Assembly: GCF_029227915.1 (NCBI RefSeq)
Contig: NC_079888.1
Coordinates: 12,137,001-12,197,000, forward strand
Source: Hydractinia symbiolongicarpus
Taxonomy: Eukaryota > Cnidaria > Hydrozoa > Anthoathecata > Hydractiniidae
DNA: 60,000 nucleotides
Direction of reading: 5' to 3'
Numbering within the stretch: the first letter of the stretch is position 1; every line of letters begins with the position of its first letter. The translations under genes and the position numbers were made by a program. Below are positions 11,517 to 24,758 of this stretch, in pieces. The notes beneath the pieces are model-generated. The model was not told the DNA's origin. It saw only the letters and a list, made by a program, of their open reading frames with translations, and did not search any database.

Positions 11517-12168
11517 AAGGGAGGGGGGGGGGGTGCAAACCGGCCAACATTTTGACCAACATCGACTGACCAACAAATCTGAAAAAATGTTGGCCAACAT
11601 TTCCGCCAAAATTTGCATGTTGGTAGCATGTTTGTCGGTTTGCGCTGGGTAACCAACATGTTGGCCAACATTTCGACCAACATTTTAGCTTTCGAATGTT
11701 TAATTCGAATTTTTTAAAATTCGAACTACAAATCGAATGTTCTTAATTGATTCGAATGTTTATATATATTTTACATTTGGCGGGCATGTCCTTATAGCAC
11801 TCTGTTCATTTCAAAATGGCTGACAACAAGGAAGTGAGTAGTACCAAAAAGTCTGCTGCTGCAGCTGCAAATAAAAAACGCACTTGGAATGATAATGAAG
11901 AGACACTTATGGACATGTATGAGGCAAGATCATGCCTTTGGGACGGGGCTGATTCCACATATTCCAAGAAAGACGTAAAAGAACAAGCGTTAGCTGCTTC
12001 AGACTCTGACATCCTTCTTCATTGGAAGTCAAAAACAAATGAATGAACATTTCGTAATGTTGGCTACTTGTTTTTTAAAAAAATATATGCCAACGCAAAC
12101 TGTACCAACATGTTGGCAGAAATGTTGGTCGAAAATGTTGCCCAACATATTGGCCGGTTTGCGCCCAC
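11517..12168. mobile_element. PIF/Harbinger-like non-autonomous element
   Basis: Both ends carry the inverted core GCAAACCGGCCAA, near 11535 and, inverted, near 12150. TTA occurs just outside each end (11514-11516 and 12169-12171), which fits a 3-bp target duplication. The subterminal regions (about 11540-11690 and 12095-12155) repeat CCAACAT or its complement more than ten times. A run of G next to the left end blurs its exact start. The interior keeps one short ORF with a SANT-like domain (separate entry). Ends, target site and SANT protein together suggest PIF/Harbinger. Confidence 0.55.
11816..12046 (+). pseudogene. Myb/SANT-like DNA-binding protein fragment of a Harbinger-type element
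   Basis: A 76-codon frame starts with ATG and runs through an Ala/Lys-rich N-terminus into Arg-Thr-Trp-Asn-Asp-Asn-Glu-Glu, with Leu-Met-Asp-Met-Tyr after it. The spacing of Trp and acidic residues matches the first helix of the SANT/MADF-like domain of the second protein of PIF/Harbinger transposons. The domain stops after about two helices, where the CCAACAT-rich right end of the element begins, so the protein is truncated. No transposase is present. It could be one exon of a longer host-derived gene, but the surrounding terminal repeats favour a transposon remnant. Confidence 0.5.
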
Positions 12169-12171
12169 TTA

Positions 12172-14700
12172 AGGGTATCGTTAAAAAATACACCGATATT
12201 AACAACAACATTATAAACTATTCAAAATAAAACTGCTTATCTTACAGGTAATCAAACAGCTTTAATGTGTACGGTTCAAGAACTAATTGACATGCGAGCG
12301 CTTTCGTGCCTTGTATGCCCTTTAAAAAACTTAAGAAACCACGTGACCTGCCTTGGCCGTACATACGAAAATAAATTCAATTATTTTGTAGGTGTCGAAT
12401 ATTTTACCAACGTACTAACAATGTAACGCGACGCACGCAAAGTCAAAATAATATTTAATGACTTATAATACGTTTGTCCTAAGTGGGATAAAAGTACATT
12501 CACGAATATAAATTTAATGTTTCGGTCAGCCAAGATTTTAAAAGGATCTCTTTCAACCTTCTATAGCACTGTGAGTAGTTATGTGACAAAGGAGAAATAT
12601 CCATGGCAACATACTAACTTATTTGTAAAAATATATTAGGTAATTCAGTTTTTCACATTGCGATATAGCCATAACAAGAAGAACTAACTTGCATTTAAAA
12701 ACGAGAAACGTGATTTATAAAATTCATTAAAAGTATATTCCACTATTCAAAGCTGCATTAACCTTACCATCGTAAAATATGCTTTTAAAATTTAATTTTT
12801 GTTGTACTTCAAGTCTCACGACATATTTGTAGCAAACAAATAACTAATTCAAATCCATATTGTGAACAAAAAACTGACCTGTAATGAAATGAAATAAAAT
12901 TCGCGGCTTCCTTCAAATTGCTAGAATTTCGACTAAACGAAAAATTGTCTTTAGCAAGTTTATATTCACCTTATATTCGTTACCATGTAAAAACATGTAT
13001 TTTTAAGCCTTCTTTACGCATTCTCATTGGTTTAACTTTTGACAACAAGATTAAATCAGCAGATGGTACCCTTCGTCAAGAAAAATGGTAGCTAAAAATG
13101 GGAACAATATGACAATAGACCACTTTCGGAGTGACGTAGTTGTTTTGATTTCATTTTGAGAACAATGGGTTCGCGCACTTTTGTGTGGTAAAAAAGCAGG
13201 ACTCACACAGTGTAACATGGCTATTAATGAAAATGAAAGCTTTTTTAGGTAATTTAAGATCCAAGAGGAACTGGAATTAAATTTATATAAACTTTTAATT
13301 TTTTTTAAAAAATTTCACTAATTTTAACCAAATATTTCTTTTTTTTTTTTTGTGGGGGGGGGGGGGGGGGGGATTTTTTTGATTACTGTAGTCTGTTGCT
13401 TATATTTTCTACAGAAATGCTTGCGCATGTGCAAAAAAACCGCAAACCTTTTAACTTTTGTAAGCATTGGCAAGTCATCTAGTTTCTGCATTAACATTTA
13501 ATTATACAGACGCAATGCCAAATACTAACACGATTGTTTTTAATCTAGTTATATTTCTTACGGCGATCCTCAAAAGTCTGTCCTATGTCTTATTCCTCCA
13601 ATGTCGCATGTTACTGACAATTAGGTTCTACTTACTGATGATGCAAACTTTTTATTTCCCACCAGTTGTTAAATTGATTACTGAGCAACATTAAAGTGAT
13701 TATTAAAGTTGATTATAAGAAAATTATTTTACTAAAAGCTCTGGCAATAAATTATTCGCAAGCATTTGCAGTAAATATATTGTATTATATATAGATAAAA
13801 CGTGTAAATAAAATAGAATCTCAGTTGTTGAAATTTCATATAGGAAAAATATTACTTTCCCGCGGAGATGTCGGCGCGCATAACGATAAAAATATTATCT
13901 TTCTGGGGTAATTATTTTCATATGAACTGTTCCTAACTGTATACAGAATTTCGACGAAGAATTATAAGAAACCAGCATTTTTCTAACAAGTTCCATAACC
14001 AACTATATTATGTATAGATGTTACTTGATTATACACAATGATTCCTGTAAACGTGAATTGATTAGAAATGTATTTTTCATTAATAAAAAAAAATTTGGAA
14101 CCCAGTAATAAATAATAGACAGTATTTATTTCTGTTGTCCGGTTTGATAGCCTATTTTACTTAAGTTGCTCAAAAATCCAGCGTGGCAGGCTAAATTGAG
14201 CACTTGGTGAATACAGGTATACTGTAACTAAACTGAGCAGGACCCCTAGCACAGGTATAAGTTTTGTAATAAATCCAAGGGAGCGCTTATAGTCATAGAG
14301 CATCTCAGGCGCATTGTCATTTTTCTAAAATCATTAAAGCAAACTCGATCACAAAAAAAATCTTTAAATCTTAATTTATAAAAGATTTTCTTTTACGAAT
14401 TAAGGAAAACTTGACACTTTATAAGAATTTAGTAAGAACGCCATGTCATCTCCGTTATAATTTTGACAATTTATTTGTCTGGGAATATATTCATATATAG
14501 TTAGTTTATATATAACTTAGTATATAAATTTGTAACTTTTTCTAAAAAATGTTGTAATACTGATTATGTCCGCAGAAATGGTTTAAGATTTTAAAGTAAT
14601 TAAGAGAGTTGGTATATTTTTTATCGTCTAACATTTATATCTTTTCTTGTTGTATTCGATCCTGCATTACTTAAACATGTGCAACGAATAATGGATTGGC
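12172..14700. other. intergenic DNA with a poly-T/poly-G tract
   Basis: Nothing coding is recognised; the frame at 13467-13694 shows no domain. A poly-T run followed by about 20 G lies near 13340-13372. The rest is AT-rich and featureless to the eye. Confidence 0.5.
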
Positions 14701-14724
14701 TTTAATGACTAATGGTAAAGAGAT

Positions 14725-14927
14725 GTAATCTTATCTTATTTCTAAAGCAAATTGCTTCTGCTAGACAACTTATTCTAAGGTTAGACAAAGAGGTAGAAAA
14801 AGAAAAGATTGAACTCCATTTCAATGCACTGTTAAAGTCTATTGAAATACTAAAATTGCTATTGTTTCTACACCCCCCTGATGTCCGTGAACGATACGCA
14901 TTTTACAAGATTTTTACAGAAAAGTAA
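14725..14927 (+). other. candidate coding exon (unrecognised)
   Basis: A frame ending with TAA at 14925-14927 has protein-like composition: Leu-rich, with charged Lys/Glu clusters, and a Pro-Pro-Asp-Val-Arg-Glu-Arg-Tyr motif near its end. An acceptor-like TTATCTTATTTCTAAAG precedes Gln-Ile-Ala-Ser. An in-frame ATG is also present at 14712. No upstream exon or domain could be identified, so this may be chance. Confidence 0.22.
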
Positions 14928-15760
14928 AAAAAAAATTAAAAATACGTCATCTATTAACAGACCTTTTGGCCGACTATACGACCGCTCCATACTATTACAA
15001 ACATAGTGTAGCTGTTGTGCTGTTCTCTTCTTTGCAACCTGAACCTTAAAAGGACAAAATTAATGCGTTTACAACTGGTCGCATCACAGATGATTTGAAT
15101 AGATACAAAAAAATGTATACTCCTTCTCTTTTTCTACCTCCATGAAGTAGAGGAACAAAAAAACTGTGTTTCACACTGTATAACTTTGCGGAATAACTGT
15201 TACTTCTTCAGGCGTGACTTATTGAGAAAGGAAAAGTTGTTTGCTTGTTTTATTTAGGTCGGCGAATTGTGTGCATTAAAACACGAGAAAAACACTTTGA
15301 GAGAATATTAAGTGGAAATTTTTTTCTGATGCAAGATTTTTTTGACGAGTAGCTATGTTTATTTTGTAAACATTGATCTTTATGGTTAATATTTATGTAG
15401 ACTTGTGTTTTTCTATTTCGCTTATCCTTGTTCAAAAAAGTAGTGTGAAAAGACAAAACTATAAACTAAAACAATTCCAAAGTGCTTTCTCTTTGCCTAT
15501 CTACAATTTTTGTGATCAAATTGACCGTGGGTAGGCCTAATGTTTACGTTAACTCAAAACAAGAGACTCTTATCACACCATGTTACTAAGTTTGGGCCTC
15601 CCCCTACATTTACACAAATTGTTAGTGGATTTTCGGTCCATACAAAACAAGGTAAATGTATTATTATCTAGCGCAAGAGCTTAGACTTTTTCATATTTTC
15701 AATTGGATTAGCACTCTATCGGAGAAAGTTAAAATTGAAAGCAGTGGAGTGCTAAATACA
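14928..15760. other. intergenic DNA, nothing recognised
   Basis: AT-rich DNA with short frames on both strands (for example 15250-15456 minus) that have no recognisable domain or splice context. Confidence 0.45.
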
Positions 15761-16120
15761 ATATTAGTAGTGGGGATTACCTCCACTACTGAATATTGTT
15801 TTATGTATATATGCCCGGTGCTGTGTTCTACTACTGTTGTTCTGCTACTGTTCTATGAATTGTGTAGTGTGTAATACTGTACCCAGAAGACGAAAGTATA
15901 TATGGGCTAATGAAGGTAATGTAGCGAAACACGCAGCTTGACACGTGGCCGTGATTGGCGGAAGTGAAGGCTTATCAAGATGCGCTCGAACCACCAACGG
16001 GGTCTGATCCTGTGGTGTGCAAAAAAGCAATTCCAAACACGTCTCACTATCGGACGAATAGAACAGTTGGCAAAGTAGTGGCGATAGAGATCACCTCCAC
16101 TACTGAATATTATAAACCTA
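15760..16120. repeat. direct repeat with internal dyad beside a Penelope fragment
   Basis: The word ACCTCCACTACTGAATAT occurs at about 15779 and again at about 16093. Each copy is preceded by an imperfect complementary AGTAGTGG word, so each can form a small hairpin. The pair brackets about 315 bp immediately downstream, in minus-strand terms, of a Penelope GIY-YIG fragment, so it may be the remains of that element's terminal repeats. This association is inferred from position only. Confidence 0.35.
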
Positions 16121-16564
16121 AACGAATCCTTGATGTATAATTCTGTATAACTCCTGCCCGTTGCGAATATTTAACCTTTTTTTCCAAATTAAATAAATAA
16201 TTGTTGTCATCATGTGCTCTGATACCGCACATGGTTTTTCAATGTTTATATGCTCATTGAAGCAGGTCTGTAGGTGTCGTTTTGTTTTCCCCACATAAAC
16301 GGACGAGCAATCTGTGCAATGTACTCCGCACACCAAATTTGACTTAAATCTTCAAGACATCTTGACCTTGAACTTAAACAGATGTTCAAGCCTGCATGTT
16401 GTGCGAAAAACGTGCTTTAACTCAACTAGAGGAAACACTTTTTCAGCTTTTCCGATGAAAAACCATAAAACGGCAAAACCATGAACACTTCTAACTTGGT
16501 AACTGAGAAGATTGAGAATAGGTAAGATAAACTTCGAAAAAATAAAATCATAGTTGAAACTCAC
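16118..16564 (-). pseudogene. Penelope-like element fragment, GIY-YIG endonuclease region
   Basis: The minus-strand translation shows Val-Cys-Gly-Val-His-Cys-x2-Cys, then Val-Tyr-Val-Gly-Lys-Thr-Lys-Arg-His-Leu and a later Leu-Asn-Ile-Arg-Asn motif. This is the pattern of the GIY-YIG nuclease domain at the C-terminus of Penelope-like retroelements. The preceding minus-strand frame (16564-16352) reads like the linker upstream of that nuclease (a Gly-Lys-Ala-Glu-Lys region and Phe-Arg-Thr-Thr-Cys) but ends in a stop just before the nuclease frame. No reverse transcriptase is present. This is a decayed 3' piece of an element different from the one at 36 kb. Confidence 0.55.
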
Positions 16565-16599
16565 AACAGTGTTTTGGTACAGTCAAGCAGAAGGCTAAC

Positions 16600-18905
<2,306 letters not shown>

Positions 18906-18996
18906 TTGAGCGTGTCTACTATATCGGCTGACGAAGCGCGTAGTTTTCATTCTGCCACTTTCTTTCTCTAAGTCCGCGAAGCTTCCTAAATTAACC

Positions 18997-19443
18997 TTGC
19001 AAAAGTTTAGCGGCGACCCTTTAGGCTTCCAGTCATTTTGGGACGGATTTGAGAGCGCCATACACTCAAATGAAATACTTGATGATATTTCGAGATTTAA
19101 TTACTTAAAAGGACTGCTTGAAGGAAGCGCTAGTTTGAGCCTTCAAGGATTGGCGCTTACAACTGACAATTACAAGGTGGCTGTAAAAATTCTAAAGAAA
19201 ATATTTGGCGATACTCAAACTATTATCAGTGCTCACATGGATGCGCTCCTCAATATCGCACATGCTAAAAGTTGTGATACGGCAGAATTGCGCACAATTT
19301 TTTCACAATCTCTTGACGTTGAATCCAAGGCGTATGGTCCAGTCTTAATTTCTATTGTAATAAATAAACTACCAGGCGATTTTAAACTTGATATTACTCG
19401 TAAAATGCCGCAGGGCCGTTACCTCAATCCGACGTCCTTCTAA
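18997..19443 (+). pseudogene. BEL/Pao gag (DUF1759-type) fragment
   Basis: The frame reads Phe-Ser-Gly-Asp-Pro-x2-Phe-x2-Phe-Trp-Asp-x-Phe near its start, then Tyr-Leu-Lys-Gly-Leu-Leu-Glu-Gly. This is the hallmark of the gag-like domain (Pfam DUF1759) of BEL/Pao elements. The reading frame is open upstream of the first ATG to about 18940. After roughly 135 residues the sequence jumps to a short tail that belongs to the pol region, so the end of gag, the protease and most of reverse transcriptase have been lost by deletion. Confidence 0.7.
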
Positions 19444-20203
19444 CTAAACGCAACGTCCTAAAAATCATCGCATCGATTTACGACACAGTCGGTTTGGTTT
19501 CGCCCCTCGTTGTACCGTTTAAGGTATTCTTTCAGAAGATATGCACAACCGTAAACGATTGGGACACTGAGGTTAGTGAGGAATTAAAGGACGAATGGAA
19601 TTCGTTAATACAGTTATTTTCAATCTCGTCGAAATATCGATTGCAACGTTATTACTTCGCTAACTATCCTTTAAGTGACTTGAAAGACATCACCCTGCAT
19701 GGGTTTTGTGATGCAAGTAAAAGATCATACGCTGCTGTTGTCTACATCATTGGAACGTTATCAAGCGGACGCTCTGTTGGACGCATTGTGTGTAGTAAAA
19801 AAAAGTATCCCCTCTCAATGAACTGTCTATCCCTAGACTGGAGCTTCTCTCATGCTTACTTCTTTCTTCCTTATTTGCGTGCATTAGTCAGTCGTTAGGT
19901 AGCGCCGTTCCAGTAGCTTTGAAATTTTATTGGAGCGACTCAATTAATGCCCTATGTTGGGTTAGAAATAATAATTCTAGTAAGCAATTTGTTAAGAACA
20001 GAGTGACAAAAATTAGGGATTTAACGCCTCCAGCTATGTGGAGATTTTGTCCCGGAAAGTTGAATCCTGCTGATTTACCATCTCGTGGTGTGAACAAGGC
20101 GAATAAAAACAATTGGTTTCAAACATGGACTGTCGGACCTAGTTTTGTATATGAAGATCAATTACAATGGCCGGAAGAATCAAATAATAATAAAATAAAA
20201 TAA
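19444..20203 (+). pseudogene. BEL/Pao pol fragment: post-RT and RNase H-like region
   Basis: The first part, read in the frame of 19494-19898, carries a Leu-Val-Ser-Pro-Leu-Val-Val-Pro-Phe-Lys motif, the conserved segment just after the BEL/Pao reverse transcriptase. A Phe-Cys-Asp-Ala-Ser motif of the RNase H-like domain follows. A frame break near 19900 leads into Trp-Arg-Phe-Cys-Pro-Gly-x-Leu-Asn-Pro-Ala-Asp-x-Pro-Ser-Arg-Gly, another BEL/Pao hallmark. Stops and shifts mean no functional polyprotein can be made. Confidence 0.7.
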
Positions 20204-20832
20204 ACCAAATAATCATAAAATTACAAGTGTTAATCCCGGGACCGTGGATCCTGGGCAGTCAGTCAAGGATCAACGTTCCAACAGTGTTCCTAATAAATTT
20301 TCTATCCTGCATTCTGTACTGTCCCACCAGAACTTAGACACTGTAAAAAATGTTTGTTCTACCAAGCCTATTCTATCTGATGAATGTCTTGTTATTTGCA
20401 AACGGACCGTGGACCTTGAGGATCATCTTCAAGATCAACGGCCCAGCCTTAGACAACGGACTGAGGTCAACAGCCCTATTTTTCAGGTAGCATAATAAAT
20501 CCAAGAACTCTACCTATCGAGGAGCTTGTCAACTCCACATCTGTAAACCTACGACGCATATTTGACGCCAAACGATTCAGCTCAATGCACAAACTTTTGC
20601 GCGTTACAGCTTACGTGATTAAATTTATTGATTGTCTAAAATCTCGAATTAATGGTAACGTATCGAAACAAACCTTGTTGTCAACTGAAGATCTCGAACA
20701 TGCAGAACTTTTGTGGGTTAAACATGTCAAAAGGACTTAACAAGCCGTTTAAATCAGTTAAAAAATACTCTTGGGCTTTTTATTGACAAAGATGACATCA
20801 TCCGCTGCAAAGGACGGCTCCTGCATGCCAAC
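20204..20832 (+). pseudogene. BEL/Pao pol connector, frame-broken
   Basis: This stretch links the RNase H-like part to the integrase. It contains a short open frame (20244-20495) with little similarity, and degraded coding sequence around 20500-20830 that ends in the segment leading to the integrase zinc finger. I infer it as the decayed linker because both neighbours belong to one element on the same strand. Confidence 0.5.
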
Positions 20833-21384
20833 TTGCCGTACGACTCTAAATATCCCATCTTGTTGCCTGGTGACTCGTACCTATCAACGTTAATTATACG
20901 AAGAGTCCACCAACAAACCTTTCATGCAGGTGTGAAACACACGCTTTGTCGCATTCGAGAAAAATATTGGATTCTGCAATGTCGAAAATATGTACGTGCT
21001 ATTGTAAACAAATGTGTTTACTGTAAAAGGTTGTTTGGGAAGGTTTACAAGTCTACAGAATCTGCCAACTTACCCCCCTTTCGTGTTTCTGCAAGCTATC
21101 CATTTCAATCTACAGGAGTGGATTACTTGGCACCACTCATGGTCAAACCTATATTTAACGAGGATCGAAGCGCAATGTTTCCGGTACATGTTGCACTATT
21201 TACCTGCGCTGTTACTCGTGCAGTCCATCTGGATATAGTACCCCATCAGTCAGCCTCGTCGTTTATACGTACTTTAAAACGATTTATAGCTAGACGCGGC
21301 ATACCTACGTTAATGATTTCCGACAACGCAACGTGCTTTAAAAACGAAATCGAAATTAAACGTAAAATGGAAATATATAGTTAA
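20833..21384 (+). pseudogene. BEL/Pao integrase: zinc finger and first part of catalytic core
   Basis: The His-His-Cys-Cys finger is visible as His-x3-Phe-His, followed by Cys-Val-Tyr-Cys-Lys-Arg. The core starts with a Thr-Gly-Val-Asp-Tyr segment (first Asp), and a later Ile-Ser-Asp-Asn-Ala segment gives the second Asp. The frame then ends at 21382-21384 in a short unrelated tail before Trp-Trp-Gly-Gly-Phe-Trp-Glu, the third catalytic position, which is in another frame at about 21392-21415. The break inside the catalytic core inactivates it. Confidence 0.75.
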
Positions 21385-22129
21385 AGCAGCCCCATGGTGG
21401 GGCGGATTTTGGGAACGTTTGGTTCAATCTGTTAAAAGGTCATTAACAAAGGCCTTGTTTCGAAGTAGTATATCTTATGAAGAACTTCAAACGGTGCTAT
21501 ACGAAGTTGAAAGCCTTCTTAACTATAGACCTTTAACATACGTCTATAACGATGACATCGAAGAGATGCTCACTCTATCACAATTAATGCATGGTCGCAA
21601 CATATGTAGGCCTTGTGTTCAGTCTGGAGATGCGGACGAACTTGATAGCAAGGCAAAACTTTCAAAACGAATGATGTACATAAAAACCTTAAAGGAGCAT
21701 TTTTGGAATCGATTCAGTAACGAATATATAACCAATCTGAGAGAGTTTCACGCACAAGGACCAAGTCACAGTCGTTCTGTTGAGCTTGGAGAAATAGTCA
21801 TTATTCATTCTGTTAAGAAGCGCATTAATTGGCGTATGGGAAAGGTGACGTACCTTATTACGAGCAGAGACAATAACGTCCGTGCAGCTATAGTTTAAGT
21901 GTTCACGCCGTATACCAAAGTCATTAACTATATGAAGCGACCAATTAAAAAATTGTATCCCTTAGAGGTAAAGAGCGTTGAATCTGTGAGTTACGAGGAG
22001 AAACAAGAAAGTATGAAAATTATGGACAGTGATATGACAGTTATAGCCGATGACATTGCAACGAAACGCCCCAGAAGGATTGCAGCAGACAATAGCATTC
22101 TTATACGACGTATTCTGGGGCAAACCTGA
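21385..22129 (+). pseudogene. BEL/Pao integrase C-terminal part and DUF5641-like tail
   Basis: The frame 21419-21898 continues the integrase after the catalytic Glu, with an Asn-Tyr-Arg-Pro-Leu-Thr motif. It then runs into the beta-rich C-terminal domain (Val-Glu-Leu-Gly-Glu-Ile-Val-Ile, then Trp-Arg-Met-Gly-Lys-Val) known in BEL/Pao proteins. A TAA at 21896-21898 interrupts it; the same frame goes on to 22129 with the basic tail and ends shortly before the polypurine tract. Confidence 0.7.
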
Positions 22130-22199
22130 CAGTATATACTCTTTAGTTTTTATGTATCTTAACGTAGTACTTGTTGAACACTTTTGTTCAAGGGGGGAG

Positions 22200-22341
22200 T
22201 GTGTCAGATCTCTCTGGTGGAGAGCCTCCCTCACTTTGGATATATTTGAGTGTAGTGAACTAGGTAATAGTTGAAACTTTATGTTTGAGAAAGAAAACTT
22301 AATATACAGTCTGATCGTAATTCTTTTCCCGGGATCCAACA
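22200..22341 (+). repeat. candidate BEL/Pao 3' LTR
   Basis: A segment beginning TGTGTCAG (or TGTCAG at 22202) follows the polypurine AAGGGGGGAG and ends CCAACA. No second copy is present in the window to confirm the boundaries, and at about 142 bp it would be short for this group, so the right border is tentative. Confidence 0.45.
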
Positions 22342-22469
22342 GAGGCCTTGCCTATTGCCAAAAAACAACATAAAAAGATTTTTATAAAATGTTGTAGTAA
22401 AGTTGTAATAAAGTTATATTTGCATAAAACCTTTAAAAGTTTATTAAAATTCTTGCTTTTTCTGAACTT

Positions 22470-22544
22470 CCGATAATCCGAACATTCGTTAATTCGAACA
22501 AATATTTTAGTCCCTTGCGTGTTCGAATTAACGGACGTCTACTG
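22470..22544. repeat. end of a pogo/Tigger-like MITE
   Basis: Words such as GTTCGAATTAACGG and the terminus GTCTACTG followed by TA match the end of the 3678-4117 element in style. The left border is unclear. The remaining DNA from 22545 to 23083 shows no gene. Confidence 0.4.
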
Positions 22545-23126
22545 TATATCGGAAAAGGAATTACTTTATGCGAATCAAGGAAGAAATCAAAGATAGAACA
22601 AACGTTCGAGGATCGCCATGAAGAATATAACTAGATTAGAAAAACATTGCATTAGTATTTGGCATTATTAAACTGTCTGTACGGAATAAGAAAGCTAAAT
22701 AACCTCATACAAATGCATTCTTTCAAATGTAAATTCGCTTGTAGGAATATTACATAACGTGAGAACTCCTTGCAAGTCAAAACTATTTAAGTATGTAACC
22801 AGCTAAAAACGATGCATTGTTTTCTTTTGAGAGAAGGTAAAAAGTCTGGAAAAGGTTAGAGTATACTCACATCAAGTAAGACCCTGGATAAGTGGGTTTT
22901 ATTCTAAATGCAATTTTTTATGTCCCTTAAACCTCCTTGCCAAATTAAACCACAATAACAGTAGTTTGTGAAACACTATGCGTAACAGGACACGAAAAGT
23001 GGAGATTTTACTTAGCTGGACCCGTTTTTTCGGTCTAATTAACCAAAAGAACCTCGCATTATTTGTTACACCATGAAATATACGAAAAATACGATGGACC
23101 CGAAGGGTCAAAATTTCCACGAATTT

Positions 23127-23290
23127 TTTTCAACTTTTCCAATATCTTTTTCAACTTTTCCGATATTTTTTCTAAGAATTTTTTTCTGAGAACTTTTTTC
23201 TGAGAATGTTTTTCTAAGAACTTTTTTCTAAGAATTTTTTTCTAAGAACTTTTTTCTGAGAATTTTTTTTCTAATAAGTTTTTTCTGGGC
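23127..23290. repeat. left subterminal repeat arrays of the IS3EU-like element
   Basis: Two copies of the CAACTTTTCC unit are followed by seven or eight copies of a degenerate unit of the type TTTTTTCTAAGAAC or TTTTTTCTGAGAA up to about 23290. Subterminal repeats of this kind often bind the transposase. The right end uses only the first unit type (about 27034-27150), so the ends are asymmetric. Confidence 0.7.
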
Positions 23291-23496
23291 TTTACCACTT
23301 GCTACTTGTATCACGAAGAAGAACATGGATGCTTTAATTAAGCAGTACGTCAGTTTACATATCTGGAGATAATCGAGCTCCTAAAACATCGGCATGAATA
23401 TTCAATAAGTTTATCTACACTGAAAAGAAGATTGAGACTTTTAGGAATAAAAAAAGAGCACTTCAAAATGTTCGTAGTCCGATACAAGATGTTGAG

Positions 23497-24362
23497 ATGG
23501 CTGTCCGGCAAGAATTATCGTGTAGTGGATCTGATATAGGTTATCGACGAGTGTATCGTTCCCTAGTTTCTCAAGGCCTCATATGTCGACAAGCAGATGT
23601 TCGAAGAATTATTAAAAGTATTGATCCCGACGGTGTAACTAGGAGACAGCGTAGAAGATTGCATAGGAGAAAGTATATATCCCAAGGACCGAACTTGTTT
23701 GGCACATTGATGGACACGATAAACTTAAACCATTTGGATTCAGCATACATGGATGTCTTGATGGATTCTCAAGAAAGGTAATGTGGCTCGAAGTTAGACC
23801 TACAAATAAAATGCCGGAAATTGTGGCAAAGTATTACCTTGACACAGTTAAGAAAATTGGTGGTATTCCAATGCAGATCAAAGCTGATGATGGTACAGAG
23901 CATGCTTTGATTGAACCGATACACATACTTCTCAGAAACCTCGACGCTGACGATGAAGAGGCAATGGAATCATTTAGTATCATAATATCACCTCAAAACC
24001 AAAGGATAGAAGCTTACTGGTCTATCTTACAGAGGGACAGAATATGATGGTGGCGAAGATTCTTAAGAGATATTTCTGACATGGATTTGTTTTCAAATAA
24101 TGACCCGGTTTTAGTTGATTGTATTAGATTTTCTTTTATGGAATTAATTCGTAATGATCTTAATTCAATCAGGACTCAGTGGAATTCGCACATAATCTCA
24201 AAAAGTCGCAACGCTGGACCGCGGGGAAGACCAGACAGTATGTTTTACTTGTCCCACCTTTTTGAAGCAGAAAACATGATCATTAAAGTAGATGCAGTGG
24301 AGATAAATGAATTTTATTCGAATGTCACTGCTAATGTTTTAGATTATTCTGAAGAATTTTAA
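23497..24362 (+). pseudogene. IS3EU-like integrase/transposase (DDE), frame-broken
   Basis: Upstream, in a neighbouring frame from about 23366, a helix-turn-helix-like segment (Leu-Ser-Thr-Leu-Lys-Arg-Arg-Leu) is preserved. The main frame has a basic region with an Ile-Gly-Tyr-Arg-Arg motif and then the integrase core. The catalytic residues are still visible: Asp in the Leu-Met-Asp-Thr segment near 23710, Asp in Ala-Asp-Asp-Gly-Thr-Glu near 23890, and Glu in Asn-Gln-Arg-Ile-Glu-Ala-Tyr-Trp near 24010. A frameshift at about 23780 and a TGA at 24045-24047 break the frame, which then continues in register to 24362 with the usual C-terminal Arg-Asn-Ala and Gly-Arg-Pro-Asp-x2-Phe-Tyr-Leu motifs. 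This copy is probably inactive but recently so. Confidence 0.75.
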
Positions 24363-24758
24363 GATTTTGCTACCACAGTTATCCAACAGAAGCTTTAGAC
24401 TTTTTATTTCTACTTCAGAAAATTGATGAATATTCTTAGATTTTTTTGAAGACAAAATAACATATTGAATCAGTTGAAAAGTATATTATCCTAACTCACC
24501 ATCAATAATAACAGACAATAACAACAGAGTATCTAACATAATAACAACTTTATAAATCTGTAAAATTAACATAAAGTATAAAGATGATGACAATCATTCA
24601 AAAAGTCACATTTAAAAAAACATAAATAAAAAGAGTCAAAAGACCATTGACACTGTCTGGTGATTATGAGAGTGCCCATAATTGAGAATCTTCCTATATT
24701 ATACACTGCATCACAACAAACATCTAAACAAAATCTTTTTCTACATGAACTCTACTAA
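24363..24758. other. spacer between the convergent genes of the IS3EU-like element
   Basis: AT-rich DNA between the integrase stop and the HECT-like gene's C-terminus. It probably holds both 3' ends. No motif is clear enough to call. Confidence 0.5.

Noticed and set aside
11459-11683. Minus-strand 74-codon frame rich in Asn-Met-Leu
   Set aside because: It is a translation of the CCAACAT subterminal repeats and the poly-G tract.
15880-15920. Possible second hammerhead motif (ACGAAAGT near the Penelope fragment)
   Set aside because: No CUGAUGA-like core in the right position on either strand.
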